Source: Seleniivibrio woodruffii (lineage in GTDB: Bacteria; Chrysiogenota; Deferribacteres; Deferribacterales; Geovibrionaceae). From it: 64,000 nt of DNA. The stretch covers positions 1,213,483-1,277,482 of the forward strand of contig NZ_SMGG01000003.1 in the NCBI RefSeq assembly GCF_004339245.1. The letters are read 5' to 3'. The notes under the pieces are model-generated. The model did no database searches, was not told the origin of the DNA, and saw only the letters and a list, made by a program, of their open reading frames with translations. Position numbers and translations under genes: made by a program. Positions 41,582 through 50,587 of the stretch are shown one piece after another (position 1 is the stretch's first letter; every line of letters begins with the position of its first letter).

Positions 41582-43472
41582 TGTTTATACTCTTAATGGA
41601 TATTTCTGTTCTGAGGCCAATGGCCGTGTTTTCGGCGTGTATCTTCCATCCGGCGGATTTTATGATATCGTTCACGATGGCAAGCCCCAGCCCTGTCCCG
41701 CCCTGCCTTGTGGTGTAGAAGGGTTTGAACATTTTTTCAGGCTCTTTTGCCCCGCCGCCGGAATCTGTTATCGAGAGGGTGTAGCCACCTGCGGTCTGTC
41801 TGAGGATTATGTCTATTATGCCGCCGCCCTTTTCTGTGAGCGCCTGAACTGAGTTGAGCAGAATATTGAACACGACCTGCCTCAGTTGCATCTCATCGCA
41901 TACCACAATTCCGTCTGCGGCGGAAAGATTAACTGCTATGCCGTTGCGTTCCGTCTCCTTTTCAAGGGTGGTGACGACTTCCGTAAGCACGTCCGCAATT
42001 CGTACCGGCTTATATTCCGCCTCCGGTTTGCGGCCGAACTTCGTCACTGATTTCAGAAATGCGGAGAGCTTGTCCACCTGCGAGATGATAAGTCCGATGA
42101 ATTCCTTCTCCTCCGGTTCCTGAATCTCAGCTCGAAGCACTTCCAGACTGGTCTTCATGGCCGCCAGCGGATTGCCTATCTCGTGTGCCATGGCGGCGGA
42201 TATCATACCCAGCGATGCCAGTCTGTCAGCATGCATCAACTGTTCCTGAATGTCTCTGAGCTGTTTCTGATATTCCAGTTCCTTTTCCGTCATTCCGGCC
42301 AGTTCGTCCACCTGTTCGGCTATTCTGGTTTCCAGATTTTTGTTCAGGTGTTCCAGTTCCAGAGTGCTTTTTTTCAGCCCCAGCGCAGTGGTGCGGATGG
42401 CATGGCCGATGTCGTCCAACTCGTTTATCCCCGTCTCCTGAAATTTTTTATCCGGAGCATCGGTAATGAAACCCACAACGTGCCTGACCTTGCGTATCAG
42501 GTTTGCGGACACTGCCAGAGTGAACAGCAGAACCAGAATGAATACAGCGCAAAGGCTTATCAGATAAGGCCGCATGGTTGCAAATACCGCAGAGTTTATC
42601 TCTTTGTCCGATTCGTAGATCCCCACATACCAGAGGTTGCTCCCCTCAACGTTGTCAAACTTAATGGGCATGACGGACAGATATCCGTTCTTAACTCTTT
42701 TCTGGCTGATGTTCAGCCCGCCCAGAATGGAATCAGCCGATATGCCGAAACGTGTCATGATCTCTTCTCTGGCGTATTCCTTAAAACTTCTTCCGTCATA
42801 GCTTATATATCTGCCTGAGGAGTTTATGAGCATTGCCTTTGTGGGTTTTGAGCCTGCCATGGGCAGGATGTTTTTGAATATATAATTGCCGTCAAGGTTT
42901 ATAAGGAGGATGCCGAGGGTTCTGCCGCCGTGTTCAACCTTTATGCCTATTCTGGCCACCAGTCTGCGGGTGTGTTCTCTGTCGACGTTGGGATCGAGCC
43001 CCGAAACATAGACATATTTATCCGGTGTCTGAATGGCCTGACGGAAATAGTATTTTCCCGACATACTTTGCAGGTCGCTCTGTTTTGTTCTGGAGAGGCC
43101 TTTCGATGCCCTGTTCAGGCGTATCTGCTCCATGCCGTGTTCATCTATGAATTTAATCTGGAGAAATTCGGGGTGCCTCATCATTATTCCGCTGAACTCC
43201 TGAACAAGTTCGTCGGGGTTTTTGTTGATTATGAACTTGCGGAAGCTTTCGTGGGCTTCCACCACAGAAAGTTCCGTTGCAGATGCCACCAGAATGCGGT
43301 CTATAAGGCTGTCCACCATTGAAAACTGCTCGTCTATCATGTTCTGCGACGAAAGCAGTGCCGACTGTTTTGCAGAAAAATAGACGCTTGCCGAAAGCAG
43401 CAGGGTCGGAATCAGAGCAGTAATAAGAAATGCAGGAACCAGCCTGCCGGTTATGGATTTGAAAATTTTCAT
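41556..43472 (-). CDS. Cache-domain sensor histidine kinase, NtrB/DctB-like
   Basis: Membrane kinase of 638 residues. Membrane helices lie at about 12-32 and 308-330 and enclose a periplasmic double-Cache sensor of about 275 residues (FLQIKFIDEHGMEQIRLNR is typical). A HAMP-like segment and coiled coil (about 335-415) precede the His in AAMAHEIGNPLAAMKTSLEVL near residue 431. N-box NILLNSVQAL and G-boxes DSGGGA and GGTGLGLAIV follow. The ligand is unknown; dCache kinases of this type often sense carboxylates or amino acids. It is the first gene of the unit with the sigma-54 regulator. Confidence 0.93.
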   Translation of the reverse strand: MKIFKSITGRLVPAFLITALIPTLLLSASVYFSAKQSALLSSQNMIDEQFSMVDSLIDRILVASATELSVVEAHESFRKFIINKNPDELVQEFSGIMMRHPEFLQIKFIDEHGMEQIRLNRASKGLSRTKQSDLQSMSGKYYFRQAIQTPDKYVYVSGLDPNVDREHTRRLVARIGIKVEHGGRTLGILLINLDGNYIFKNILPMAGSKPTKAMLINSSGRYISYDGRSFKEYAREEIMTRFGISADSILGGLNISQKRVKNGYLSVMPIKFDNVEGSNLWYVGIYESDKEINSAVFATMRPYLISLCAVFILVLLFTLAVSANLIRKVRHVVGFITDAPDKKFQETGINELDDIGHAIRTTALGLKKSTLELEHLNKNLETRIAEQVDELAGMTEKELEYQKQLRDIQEQLMHADRLASLGMISAAMAHEIGNPLAAMKTSLEVLRAEIQEPEEKEFIGLIISQVDKLSAFLKSVTKFGRKPEAEYKPVRIADVLTEVVTTLEKETERNGIAVNLSAADGIVVCDEMQLRQVVFNILLNSVQALTEKGGGIIDIILRQTAGGYTLSITDSGGGAKEPEKMFKPFYTTRQGGTGLGLAIVNDIIKSAGWKIHAENTAIGLRTEISIKSINNEKQDSDS

Positions 43473-43578
43473 TCTTTATCTCTGTCCCAATTATACTCTT
43501 TTTCCTGCTCCTGACTATTATTTATTGATGTTGGACAGACAGCCGAAATAGGGTATAGTTCCACGAAAAGGAGATGCC

Positions 43579-44181
43579 ATGTTTGATCCGGATGTTACCG
43601 GCAGAAATTACGACAAGATCGCCCAATGGTGGCATGAACAGCACGCCGCTTCTGAGTATGGACTTTTGGCGCTCAGGCGTGCCATGGGGTTCTGCAAAAA
43701 CACAAAAACTGCGCTGGATGTGGGGTGCGGAGCCGGAGGGCGGTTTGTGCGGACCATGGAATCCGGCGGTTTCTGGGTGACCGGCGTTGACGTTTCCTGC
43801 GAAATGGTTAAACTGGCGAAAAAGGCCAATCCGGAGCACACTTTTATCCATGCTGACATCTGCACATGGGAAACGGACGAAAAGTTTGACCTGATAACGG
43901 CGTGGGACAGTATTTTTCATCTGCCGCTGGCAATGCACGAACCCGTTCTTAAAAAACTTTGTGACATGCTGAAACCTGACGGTGTGCTTATGTACACCTT
44001 CGGCGATGCCGAGGGCGAGCATACGGACACATGGCACAACGAGCAGTATTACTACAGCTCTGTGGGCATAAAAGGAAATATAGAGATACTCGGCAACTGT
44101 GGTCTGACTCCGGTTCATCTGGAGCTTGACCAGTTCCCGCTGAACCATGCGGTAATAATAGGATGTAAACGCAATGTATGA
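43579..44181 (+). CDS. Class I SAM-dependent methyltransferase
   Basis: Soluble methyltransferase of 200 residues with motif I LDVGCGAGGRF, motif II acidic residue in VTGVDVSCEMVKLAKKA and motif III-like HADICTWETDEKFDLITAWDSIFHL. Methyltransferase-11/25 type fold; the substrate is not evident. AAGGAG site before the ATG. The 3' end overlaps the following flavoprotein gene by 8 bp, so they are translated as a pair. Confidence 0.88.
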   Translation: MFDPDVTGRNYDKIAQWWHEQHAASEYGLLALRRAMGFCKNTKTALDVGCGAGGRFVRTMESGGFWVTGVDVSCEMVKLAKKANPEHTFIHADICTWETDEKFDLITAWDSIFHLPLAMHEPVLKKLCDMLKPDGVLMYTFGDAEGEHTDTWHNEQYYYSSVGIKGNIEILGNCGLTPVHLELDQFPLNHAVIIGCKRNV

Positions 44182-45421
44182 CGTTATAGTAATAGGCGGA
44201 GGCCCTGCGGGGCTTATGGCGGCGGGTTTTGCGGCGCAGAGCGGAGCGAAGGTTCTGGTGGCGGAGAAGATGGTCACCTGCGGACGGAAACTGCTCATAA
44301 GCGGAAGCGGAAGATGCAACATCACCAATACATTAAAAGATACTAAACAGCTGACGGATAAATTCGGGAAGAACGGAAAATTTCTGTATCAGGCCATAAA
44401 TGCGTTCAAAACTGCGGACGTTGTTGCCTTTTTCAACTCAAGAGGGCTTAAAACCTCAGTCGAAAAGAACTTTAAGGTTTTTCCGGCGGGCGAGGCCGGC
44501 TCGGCGGACGTTCTGCGGGTTCTCATGGGCTTTGCGGCAACGAACGGCGTGGAGTTCTCCGTTAACGCTCCCGTGACAAAGATAAACACAGAAAACGGCT
44601 CGGTGGTTTCTGTTGCATTAGGCGGCAAAGAGATAAAATGCAGGTGCGCAGTGATAGCCTGTGGCGGAAAGTCCTATCCCAAAACAGGTTCCGCAGGTGA
44701 GGGCTATGCACTGGCGGCGGATCTGGGGCACTCCATTGTGGAACCCCGTCCGGTTCTTGTGCCTGCCTATGCCGGGGATGCGTGGATCAAGGACGTTCAG
44801 GGTGTCAGCCTGAGAGATATCGGTCTGCGGCTTGTCTCCGGAGGCAAAGTTCCGGCGGAGGCGAAGGGCGATCTGGTGTTCACCGATTCCGGAGCATCGG
44901 GGCCTGCAATATACGACATCACCCGTTCTGAGTTCGACAGAAATGCGGAAAACACTCTGACAATAGACCTTGTGCCAGACAAGACGGCTCAGGAGCTTGA
45001 TGCACTGCTTGAAGAATCCGCACGGATAAACAATAAAAAAGTGATAAAAAATATTGTGGACGAGTATATTACGTCCTCTCTGGTTCCAGCACTGTTCTCT
45101 GTTTCCGGCATCGACCCCATGCTGAAAACGTCAAATCTGTCCAAAAAGGACAGAAAACTCCTGGTTTCACTGATAAAAGGTTTACCGATGACCGGAGTCA
45201 CCTTCGGCGGTTTCGAACGGGCGGTGGTTACGGCGGGCGGAGTCAGCCTGAAAGAAATAGACGGCAGGACAATGAGTTCCATGCTTGTAAGCGGGCTTTA
45301 CTTCGCAGGCGAAGTGATGGATCTGGACGCTCCCACAGGCGGATTTAACCTTCAGATGTGCTGGAGCACGGGCAGGCTGGCGGGTTTATCCTGTGCCGAA
45401 TATGCCAAAAAGAAAATATAA
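44174..45421 (+). CDS. NAD(P)/FAD-dependent oxidoreductase, BaiN/HI0933 family
   Basis: Flavoprotein of 415 residues. Dinucleotide-binding GGGPAGLMAAGFAAQSG is at the N-terminus; KLLISGSGRCNITN, ACGGKSYPKTGSAGEGY and the C-terminal LYFAGEVMDLDAPTGGFNLQ are diagnostic of the HI0933/YhiN/BaiN family. Members include a clostridial bile-acid reductase, but most are of unknown substrate. Translationally coupled to the methyltransferase in front. Confidence 0.92.
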   Translation: MYDVIVIGGGPAGLMAAGFAAQSGAKVLVAEKMVTCGRKLLISGSGRCNITNTLKDTKQLTDKFGKNGKFLYQAINAFKTADVVAFFNSRGLKTSVEKNFKVFPAGEAGSADVLRVLMGFAATNGVEFSVNAPVTKINTENGSVVSVALGGKEIKCRCAVIACGGKSYPKTGSAGEGYALAADLGHSIVEPRPVLVPAYAGDAWIKDVQGVSLRDIGLRLVSGGKVPAEAKGDLVFTDSGASGPAIYDITRSEFDRNAENTLTIDLVPDKTAQELDALLEESARINNKKVIKNIVDEYITSSLVPALFSVSGIDPMLKTSNLSKKDRKLLVSLIKGLPMTGVTFGGFERAVVTAGGVSLKEIDGRTMSSMLVSGLYFAGEVMDLDAPTGGFNLQMCWSTGRLAGLSCAEYAKKKI

Positions 45422-45441
45422 GCATTTTCTCCTTTACTATC

Positions 45442-45497
45442 TGCATGCGTAGGGAGTATATTCTCATGCACGACACCCCTTATCGTGACGATAGGGG
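45442..45497 (+). promoter_or_regulatory. Hairpin leader before ilvE
   Basis: Two inverted repeats precede the ilvE ribosome site: TGCATG...CATGCA (45442-45470) and a strong stem CCCC-T-TATCG / CGATA-GGGG with a TGA loop (45476-45497). The second ends 5 bases before the GGAGG site. TTTACT and TATATT could serve as promoter elements just before it. A role in translational control or mRNA stability is inference. Confidence 0.4.
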
Positions 45498-45512
45498 CTT
45501 TGGAGGAATCTG

Positions 45513-46598
45513 ATGGAAATATCATCCAAACTGCTTCCCGAAAGTGAGAGGAAGTATTCGCAAATCGCAAATCTCAAATCCCTTCCCTTCGGCCTGTACC
45601 GCACAGACCACATGTTCCTTGTGGACTTTAAGGACGGCGAATGGAGAAACCCCAGAATTGTGCCCTACGGCCCCATCGAAATGATGCCCGGCGCCGTGTC
45701 TCTGCACTACGGTCAGACTATTTTCGAAGGCGCAAAAGCCTTTAAACACGCTGACGGCGAGATTTACGCTTTCCGAGTGGATGAGAACGCAAAAAGAATG
45801 AACGTTTCCGCAAATCTTGTCTGCATGCAGACCATAGATGAAAATCTTCAGGTTGAGGCGGCACTGCGCCTTATGGATGTCGACCGCAAATGGTGTCCGG
45901 ATATGCCCGAATCATCGCTGTATATCCGTCCCTTCATGTTTGCAACCGAGGACGCACTGGGCATCCGTCCCAGCCTTGAGTTCAAGTACTGCATAATGCT
46001 TTCGCCCAGCGGCCCCTACTATGCGGGCGGATTCAACCACGGCGTCAGACTGCTCATCACCGACAGATATCACAGAGCGGTTTCAGGCGGAACGGGTGCA
46101 TCCAAAACAGGCGGAAACTACACAGCCTCTCTCAAACCCGGAATGGTGGCTAAGGAATGCGGCGCAAGTCAGGTGCTTTATCTTGACTCATCAAACACAT
46201 ACATCGAGGAAGCGGGCGCAATGAACCACTTCCACATAACAAAGGACGGCACGGTGGTTATCCCCGAGTTCACCGACTCCATCCTCCGCTCCATAACTTC
46301 CATCTCCATGCTGGAACTGCTCCCCTCGCTGGGATACAAAGTCCGTCAGGAGAAGATAGCCATCAAGGAATTTGTTGAGCAGGTAAAAAGCGGAGACATC
46401 ATTGAGGCGGGCGGATTCGGCACTGCGGCTGTCGTTTCACCCGTTAACGAATATATCTTCGACGACGGCGAGATAATCAAAGTAGGCAACGGCGAGATAG
46501 GCGAAAACACCAGAAAGATATACGAAGCCTACACCGCAATCCAGAAAGGCACTGCGCCGGATAAGTTCGGCTGGCTTAAAAAAGTACCCAGATACTGA
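45513..46598 (+). CDS. ilvE: Branched-chain amino acid aminotransferase
   Basis: PLP enzyme of fold type IV, 361 residues, the long BCAT form. It makes or breaks Leu, Ile and Val with 2-oxoglutarate/glutamate. The Schiff-base lysine is Lys198 in GASKTGGNYTASL; other signatures are GQTIFEGAKAFKHADG, DSSNTYIEEAGAMNHFH and EAGGFGTAAVVSPV. GGAGG site before the ATG and a hairpin leader. No other branched-chain genes are adjacent. Confidence 0.95.
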   Translation: MEISSKLLPESERKYSQIANLKSLPFGLYRTDHMFLVDFKDGEWRNPRIVPYGPIEMMPGAVSLHYGQTIFEGAKAFKHADGEIYAFRVDENAKRMNVSANLVCMQTIDENLQVEAALRLMDVDRKWCPDMPESSLYIRPFMFATEDALGIRPSLEFKYCIMLSPSGPYYAGGFNHGVRLLITDRYHRAVSGGTGASKTGGNYTASLKPGMVAKECGASQVLYLDSSNTYIEEAGAMNHFHITKDGTVVIPEFTDSILRSITSISMLELLPSLGYKVRQEKIAIKEFVEQVKSGDIIEAGGFGTAAVVSPVNEYIFDDGEIIKVGNGEIGENTRKIYEAYTAIQKGTAPDKFGWLKKVPRY

Positions 46599-46604
46599 TA
46601 AAAA

Positions 46605-46690
46605 TTCATAGATCGCCGCGTCGCTTGCGCTCCTCGCGAAGACGAACAGTCGTCTCTGCGAGGGCGAAGCCCGTGGCAGTCTCTTTTCTT
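46605..46690. repeat. Dispersed 'gcgaa' repeat copy
   Basis: TAGATCGCCGCGTCGCTTGCGCTCC...CGTCTCTGCGAGGGCGAAGC...GTGGCAGTCTC, related to the units at 7.8-8.2 kb, between ilvE and the alcohol dehydrogenase gene. Confidence 0.6.
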
Positions 46691-46709
46691 AGCCATTTCA
46701 GGAGACAAT

Positions 46710-47804
46710 ATGCAGCAGTTCAGCTTTCACAGCCCCGTAAAGGCTTTCTTCGGTTTCAACGCAATCGACAACCTCAAAACACTCCTTGCGCCTTACAAAA
46801 CAGTCTGTGTGGTCTGCGGTGCGACATCCGCCGAAAAGACAGGATTCCGCAAATACATGGACGAATATTTCAAAGACAAGGATATCCACTGGTTCAACAG
46901 AATAGAGGAGAACCCCTCAATCAACACCATCCTTAAGGGCGGGAAATTTGCGAGAGAGTGCAAGGCGGAGATAGTTATAGGTTTCGGCGGCGGCAGTCCC
47001 CTTGACGCATCAAAGGCCATAGCGGCTTTTGCCACAAACAACAAAGGGTTCTATGAACTGCTCACCGAGGAGAAGCTTGAGCATGCTCCTCTGCCCGTTA
47101 TCTGTATCCCCAGCACCTGCGGAACCGGCAGCGAAATGAACAACTACAGCATTGTAACGGATACGGAGAAACTCGATAAACTGAACTTTGCAAAAGAGAA
47201 TACATTCCCGAAATATGCGGTCATCGACCCTGTCTTCCTGCGCAGTCTGAACAGAAAGACGATATATGCCACCGCTTTCGATGCCCTGACCCATTGCATC
47301 GAGGGCTTTGTGTCTGTCCGCTCAAATCCTTTCAGCGACAGCCACGCAGTCACAGGTATGGAGATAATCCTTGCCACTTTTGCGGCGGGTGCGGACACGT
47401 CAAAGGATGAAACACTGCTTAATTTCCTGTACGGTTCCACTCTGGGCGGGGTAGTCATTCTGCACACAGCCACAACGGTTCTTCATGCTCTTGGCTATTA
47501 CCTTACCAATGAGAAAAAGATTCACCACGGAACAGCAAATGCGATACTTCTGCCTTATTATCTAGAGATGATGAGAGAATCCGGCGTCCAGAAATGTCAG
47601 GTTGTTGATGCTCTTCTTGAGAAATACGGGTTCGATATCTCCCGCTGGCAGGATGCGCTTGGCTATGACGTTTCGATAAGGGATGTCCTTACCGAGGATG
47701 AGCTTGAGAATATGGTGGACTACGCTCTCACCAAAAAGAACAGCGAATGGTCACCTTTTGAACCGAAAAGAGAATTTCTGCTGGAAGTGCTGAGAAGGTA
47801 CTGA
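46710..47804 (+). CDS. Iron-containing alcohol dehydrogenase
   Basis: Group III alcohol dehydrogenase of 364 residues. NAD(P)-binding GGGSPLDASKAIA, the substrate region PSTCGTGSEMNNYSIV, and metal-ligand blocks DALTHCIEGF, TVLHALGYY and KIHHGTANAILLPYY are present. It would interconvert an aldehyde and alcohol (butanol/1,3-propanediol dehydrogenase type). AGGAGA site before the ATG. Sodium-independent and soluble; no pathway partner is next to it. Confidence 0.92.
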   Translation: MQQFSFHSPVKAFFGFNAIDNLKTLLAPYKTVCVVCGATSAEKTGFRKYMDEYFKDKDIHWFNRIEENPSINTILKGGKFARECKAEIVIGFGGGSPLDASKAIAAFATNNKGFYELLTEEKLEHAPLPVICIPSTCGTGSEMNNYSIVTDTEKLDKLNFAKENTFPKYAVIDPVFLRSLNRKTIYATAFDALTHCIEGFVSVRSNPFSDSHAVTGMEIILATFAAGADTSKDETLLNFLYGSTLGGVVILHTATTVLHALGYYLTNEKKIHHGTANAILLPYYLEMMRESGVQKCQVVDALLEKYGFDISRWQDALGYDVSIRDVLTEDELENMVDYALTKKNSEWSPFEPKREFLLEVLRRY

Positions 47805-47811
47805 TTTGACT

Positions 47812-47860
47812 TTCTGTCATTGCGAACCTCGCAGAGACTGAAAGGCTTGTCACTCAACCT
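47812..47860. repeat. Short dispersed repeat fragment
   Basis: CTGTCATTGCGAACCTCGCAGAGAC and CTTGTCACTC match the ends of the 'gcgaa' family, between two convergent genes. Confidence 0.5.
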
Positions 47861-47861
47861 C

Positions 47862-48431
47862 TTACTTCTCGTATAACTCCATGATCTTTTTAATATAGTG
47901 TCTGGTTTCACCGAAATCGGGCACTTTTCCGTCCTTGATATTGTTCGGTCCCGCATTGTATGCCGCAAGAGCCAGCGGAATGTCCTCGAACTTTTTCAGC
48001 TGTCTTGAAAGATATTTAACTCCGGCGTCGATGTTGTCCTCCGCAAGGAATGGGTCGCCTTGGGATATGTCGAAAAAAGTCGTAGGCATAACCTGCATAA
48101 GCCCCATTGCGCCCGTGCGGGAAATGGCGAACTGTCTGCCCTTGGATTCAACCTGAATCATCATATGTATCAGCTTCGGATCAACTCCGTATTTTTCACA
48201 TGCAGTCTGGATGAATGCATCAACCTCGTGCCTTTCGGATGTTACAAACCCCAGTCCGGCAACCATTACAACGTGTTTGGTGAGGTGATACATGCTGATG
48301 GTTCTGTTCTTGATGTAAAAGGGATTTATGAGCGCTTTAGGACTGCCCGACGAAAGGAATGTCAGGAAATTCAGCAGCAGAACATAACTCAGGAATGTAT
48401 ATAATATGGCTTTGTATGTTTTATTAAGCAT
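47862..48431 (-). CDS. Lytic transglycosylase, SLT domain
   Basis: Membrane-anchored or secreted peptidoglycan lyase of 189 residues. A hydrophobic segment at about 9-26 acts as signal anchor. The SLT domain (about 75-185) has the catalytic Glu in MMIQVESKGRQFAISRTGAMGLMQVMP and the AYNAGPNNIKDG substrate motif, then ETRHYIKKIM. The ATG at 48431 is chosen over an in-frame TTG 36 bases earlier because it puts the hydrophobic segment near the N-terminus. Neither start has a clear ribosome site. It is divergent from metF. Confidence 0.9.
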   Translation of the reverse strand: MLNKTYKAILYTFLSYVLLLNFLTFLSSGSPKALINPFYIKNRTISMYHLTKHVVMVAGLGFVTSERHEVDAFIQTACEKYGVDPKLIHMMIQVESKGRQFAISRTGAMGLMQVMPTTFFDISQGDPFLAEDNIDAGVKYLSRQLKKFEDIPLALAAYNAGPNNIKDGKVPDFGETRHYIKKIMELYEK

Positions 48432-48513
48432 AGAAAAAACAATGTCATAAAAACTTCTTGCAGTCAATCGGCTCTATGAAGATAATAAATGAATTATTAA
48501 AAAAGGATGTCTG

Positions 48514-49368
48514 ATGAAAATATCTGAAATGCTGAAAAACAAAAGAACAGTGTCTTTCGAGTTTTTTCCTCCGAAAAAGGAGGAGGGAGAGAACGTTCTT
48601 TATGAGACCATAAAAGAGCTTGTGGACTATAAACCCGATTTCGTATCAGTGACATACGGTGCGGGCGGCTCCACCCGTGAGAAGACTGTGGAGTGGACAA
48701 CCCACATAAAAAAGAACTACGGGCTGACCACAATGATGCACCTGACATGTGTTGCCGCAGATGCGAACAGCATAGATGCCATAACGGATGCTGTGGATGC
48801 CATAAACGTTAAAAACCTGCTTGCCCTCCGAGGGGACTACCCTGCGGACATGCCTGAAGAGCAGAGAAAGGGCGAATTTCGCTATGCCGCCGACCTTGTG
48901 GGTTATCTCAGAAAGAAGCACGGCGACAAATATTGTCTCGGTGTGGCGGGATATCCTGAAAAGCATCCCGAAGCCTCAAGCATGCAGTCAGACATAGAGA
49001 ACATGAAGCGAAAACTGGATGCAGGTGGCGATTTCATCATTACCCAGCTCTTTTTCGACAACGACCACTATTTCAGATACATGGATATTCTGGCTAAAAA
49101 CGGCATAAACGCTCCCGTTGTTGCTGGTATCATGCCTATAATCAACATCGCTCAGGTGGTTAAGTTCACCCAGATGTGCGGTGCCACCGTGCCTCAGTTC
49201 CTTGTGGAGAAGATGGACGGCAAGTCTGAGAAGAACCAGTTCATGACCGGTGTCGAATATGCTGTTGAGCAGTGCAGAGGGCTTATCGATGCCGGAGTGG
49301 CGGGGCTTCATTTCTACACCCTGAACAAACACGGCGCAACTGAGGCCGTTCTGGACAGAACACTCTGA
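48514..49368 (+). CDS. metF: 5,10-methylenetetrahydrofolate reductase
   Basis: TIM-barrel flavoprotein of 284 residues that reduces methylene-THF to methyl-THF for methionine synthesis or the methyl branch of C1 metabolism. Signatures: FEFFPPKKEEGE at the N-terminus with the catalytic Glu, VSVTYGAGGSTRE, NLLALRGDYP, GGDFIITQLFFDN and GLHFYTLNKHGAT. AAGGAT ribosome site before the ATG. The next gene starts at its last base (TGATG). Confidence 0.97.
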   Translation: MKISEMLKNKRTVSFEFFPPKKEEGENVLYETIKELVDYKPDFVSVTYGAGGSTREKTVEWTTHIKKNYGLTTMMHLTCVAADANSIDAITDAVDAINVKNLLALRGDYPADMPEEQRKGEFRYAADLVGYLRKKHGDKYCLGVAGYPEKHPEASSMQSDIENMKRKLDAGGDFIITQLFFDNDHYFRYMDILAKNGINAPVVAGIMPIINIAQVVKFTQMCGATVPQFLVEKMDGKSEKNQFMTGVEYAVEQCRGLIDAGVAGLHFYTLNKHGATEAVLDRTL

Positions 49369-50243
49369 TGCCGATACACACCGAACCGCTCTACAGGCCG
49401 CCAAGCGAAGCCCATTCGCTTATTTTTCAGATAACCCACGGCTGTTCGTACAACAAGTGCGCATTCTGCGGCATGTACGTTGACAAGCCTTTCGAGATAA
49501 AACCCACCGACAGGGTGCTTGCGGAAATAGCCGCAGTACCCGATTCCTATGCTAAATCAGTAAAAAAGATATTTCTGGCCGACGGCGACGGGGTGGTATA
49601 CCCCACCGAAGGTCTTCTGGTGATTCTGGATGCTCTGAATGCAAAATTCCCAAACCTTATCAGGATAAGCTCCTATTGCGGGCCACAGGCTCTTATGAAG
49701 AAAAGCGGGGCAGACTGGCAACAGCTCTATGAGCGCAAGTTAAAGCTGCTCTACTTCGGGCTGGAATCGGGCAATAAAGAGGTTCTGACGCTCATGAACA
49801 AGGGGATGGATGCTTTCAAGGTTCTGCCCAAGGTGAAGGAACTGAAGAGCATCGGCATAGCGTTCTCTGTGATGGTGATTCTCGGCGGCGGAGGAAAACG
49901 GCTTAAACAGGAGCATATTGCAGATTCCGCAAGATGGGTTACGGAAGCCTCGCCTGACTACCTGTCCTTTCTGACGCTGTTTCTCCGCAGAAAAAAGGAC
50001 TATTTCAACGGGCTGGAGAAGCCGACATTCAGGGATATTTTCGAAGAATCAAGAGACATGATACAATTGATAGAGGGGCGCAACATAATCTTCCGCTCCA
50101 ACCATGTGTCGAACTTTCTGCCTCTTGAGGGCAGGCTGGCACAGGACAAGGACAGACTGGTGTCCTCCATCAGCGGCGCAATGGCGCATCTGGAGGAGAA
50201 GGGGCTGCTGGATAATTATCCGGAGTTCTACGAGGAGTTCTGA
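49368..50243 (+). CDS. Radical SAM protein with Cx4Cx2C motif
   Basis: Protein of 291 residues. The cluster motif is HGCSYNKCAFCGMY, with Cys26, Cys31 and Cys34: one residue more between the first two cysteines than the classic Cx3Cx2C. A SAM-binding LADGDGVVYP, YFGLESGNKEVL and MVILGGGG follow in radical SAM barrel order. Similar CSxNxCxFC proteins are widespread but largely of unknown substrate. It is coupled to metF by a one-base overlap, which may mean a link to C1 or cofactor metabolism. Confidence 0.85.
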   Translation: MPIHTEPLYRPPSEAHSLIFQITHGCSYNKCAFCGMYVDKPFEIKPTDRVLAEIAAVPDSYAKSVKKIFLADGDGVVYPTEGLLVILDALNAKFPNLIRISSYCGPQALMKKSGADWQQLYERKLKLLYFGLESGNKEVLTLMNKGMDAFKVLPKVKELKSIGIAFSVMVILGGGGKRLKQEHIADSARWVTEASPDYLSFLTLFLRRKKDYFNGLEKPTFRDIFEESRDMIQLIEGRNIIFRSNHVSNFLPLEGRLAQDKDRLVSSISGAMAHLEEKGLLDNYPEFYEEF

Positions 50244-50580
50244 TTGGGAGAGACTCTTCGCAAAGCTCAGAGTGACATAAACTGTACAAATATCGTCACT
50301 GCGAGCGTTAGCGTGGCAGTCTCATCTGTCGGCATGAGAGAATGTAAATCCACCCCGACCCTCCTTTGTAAAAGGAGGGGAAAAGATTTGAGACTCTTCG
50401 CAAGGCTCAGAGTGACAAAACCCGTCATTCTGAACGAAGTGAAGAATCTCACAGAGAGTATTGAGGTTTAATGTGAACCCTCCTTTGTAAAGGGAGGGGA
50501 AAAGATTTGAGACTCTTCGCAAGGCTCAGAGTGACAAAACCCGTCATTCTGAGCGTTAGCGAAGAATCTCATTAAACAGG
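50244..50580. repeat. Compound repeat gap with 119-bp period
   Basis: The 344-bp gap before mqnB has no credible gene. Two units of about 119 bp (about 50358-50455 and 50477-50575) each hold CCCTCCTTTGTAAA/GGGAGGGGAAAAGATTT, then GAGACTCTTCGCAAGGCTCA and CCCGTCATTCTGA...GAAGAATCTCA. A single copy of GAGAGACTCTTCGCAAAGCT and a GTCACTGCGAGCGTTAGCGTG element precede them. Both repeat families are fused here. Confidence 0.75.
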
Positions 50581-50587
50581 AGTTCTG

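Noticed and set aside
50244..50522. Short open frames on both strands before mqnB
   Set aside because: All are contained in the compound repeats and recur as fragments elsewhere.
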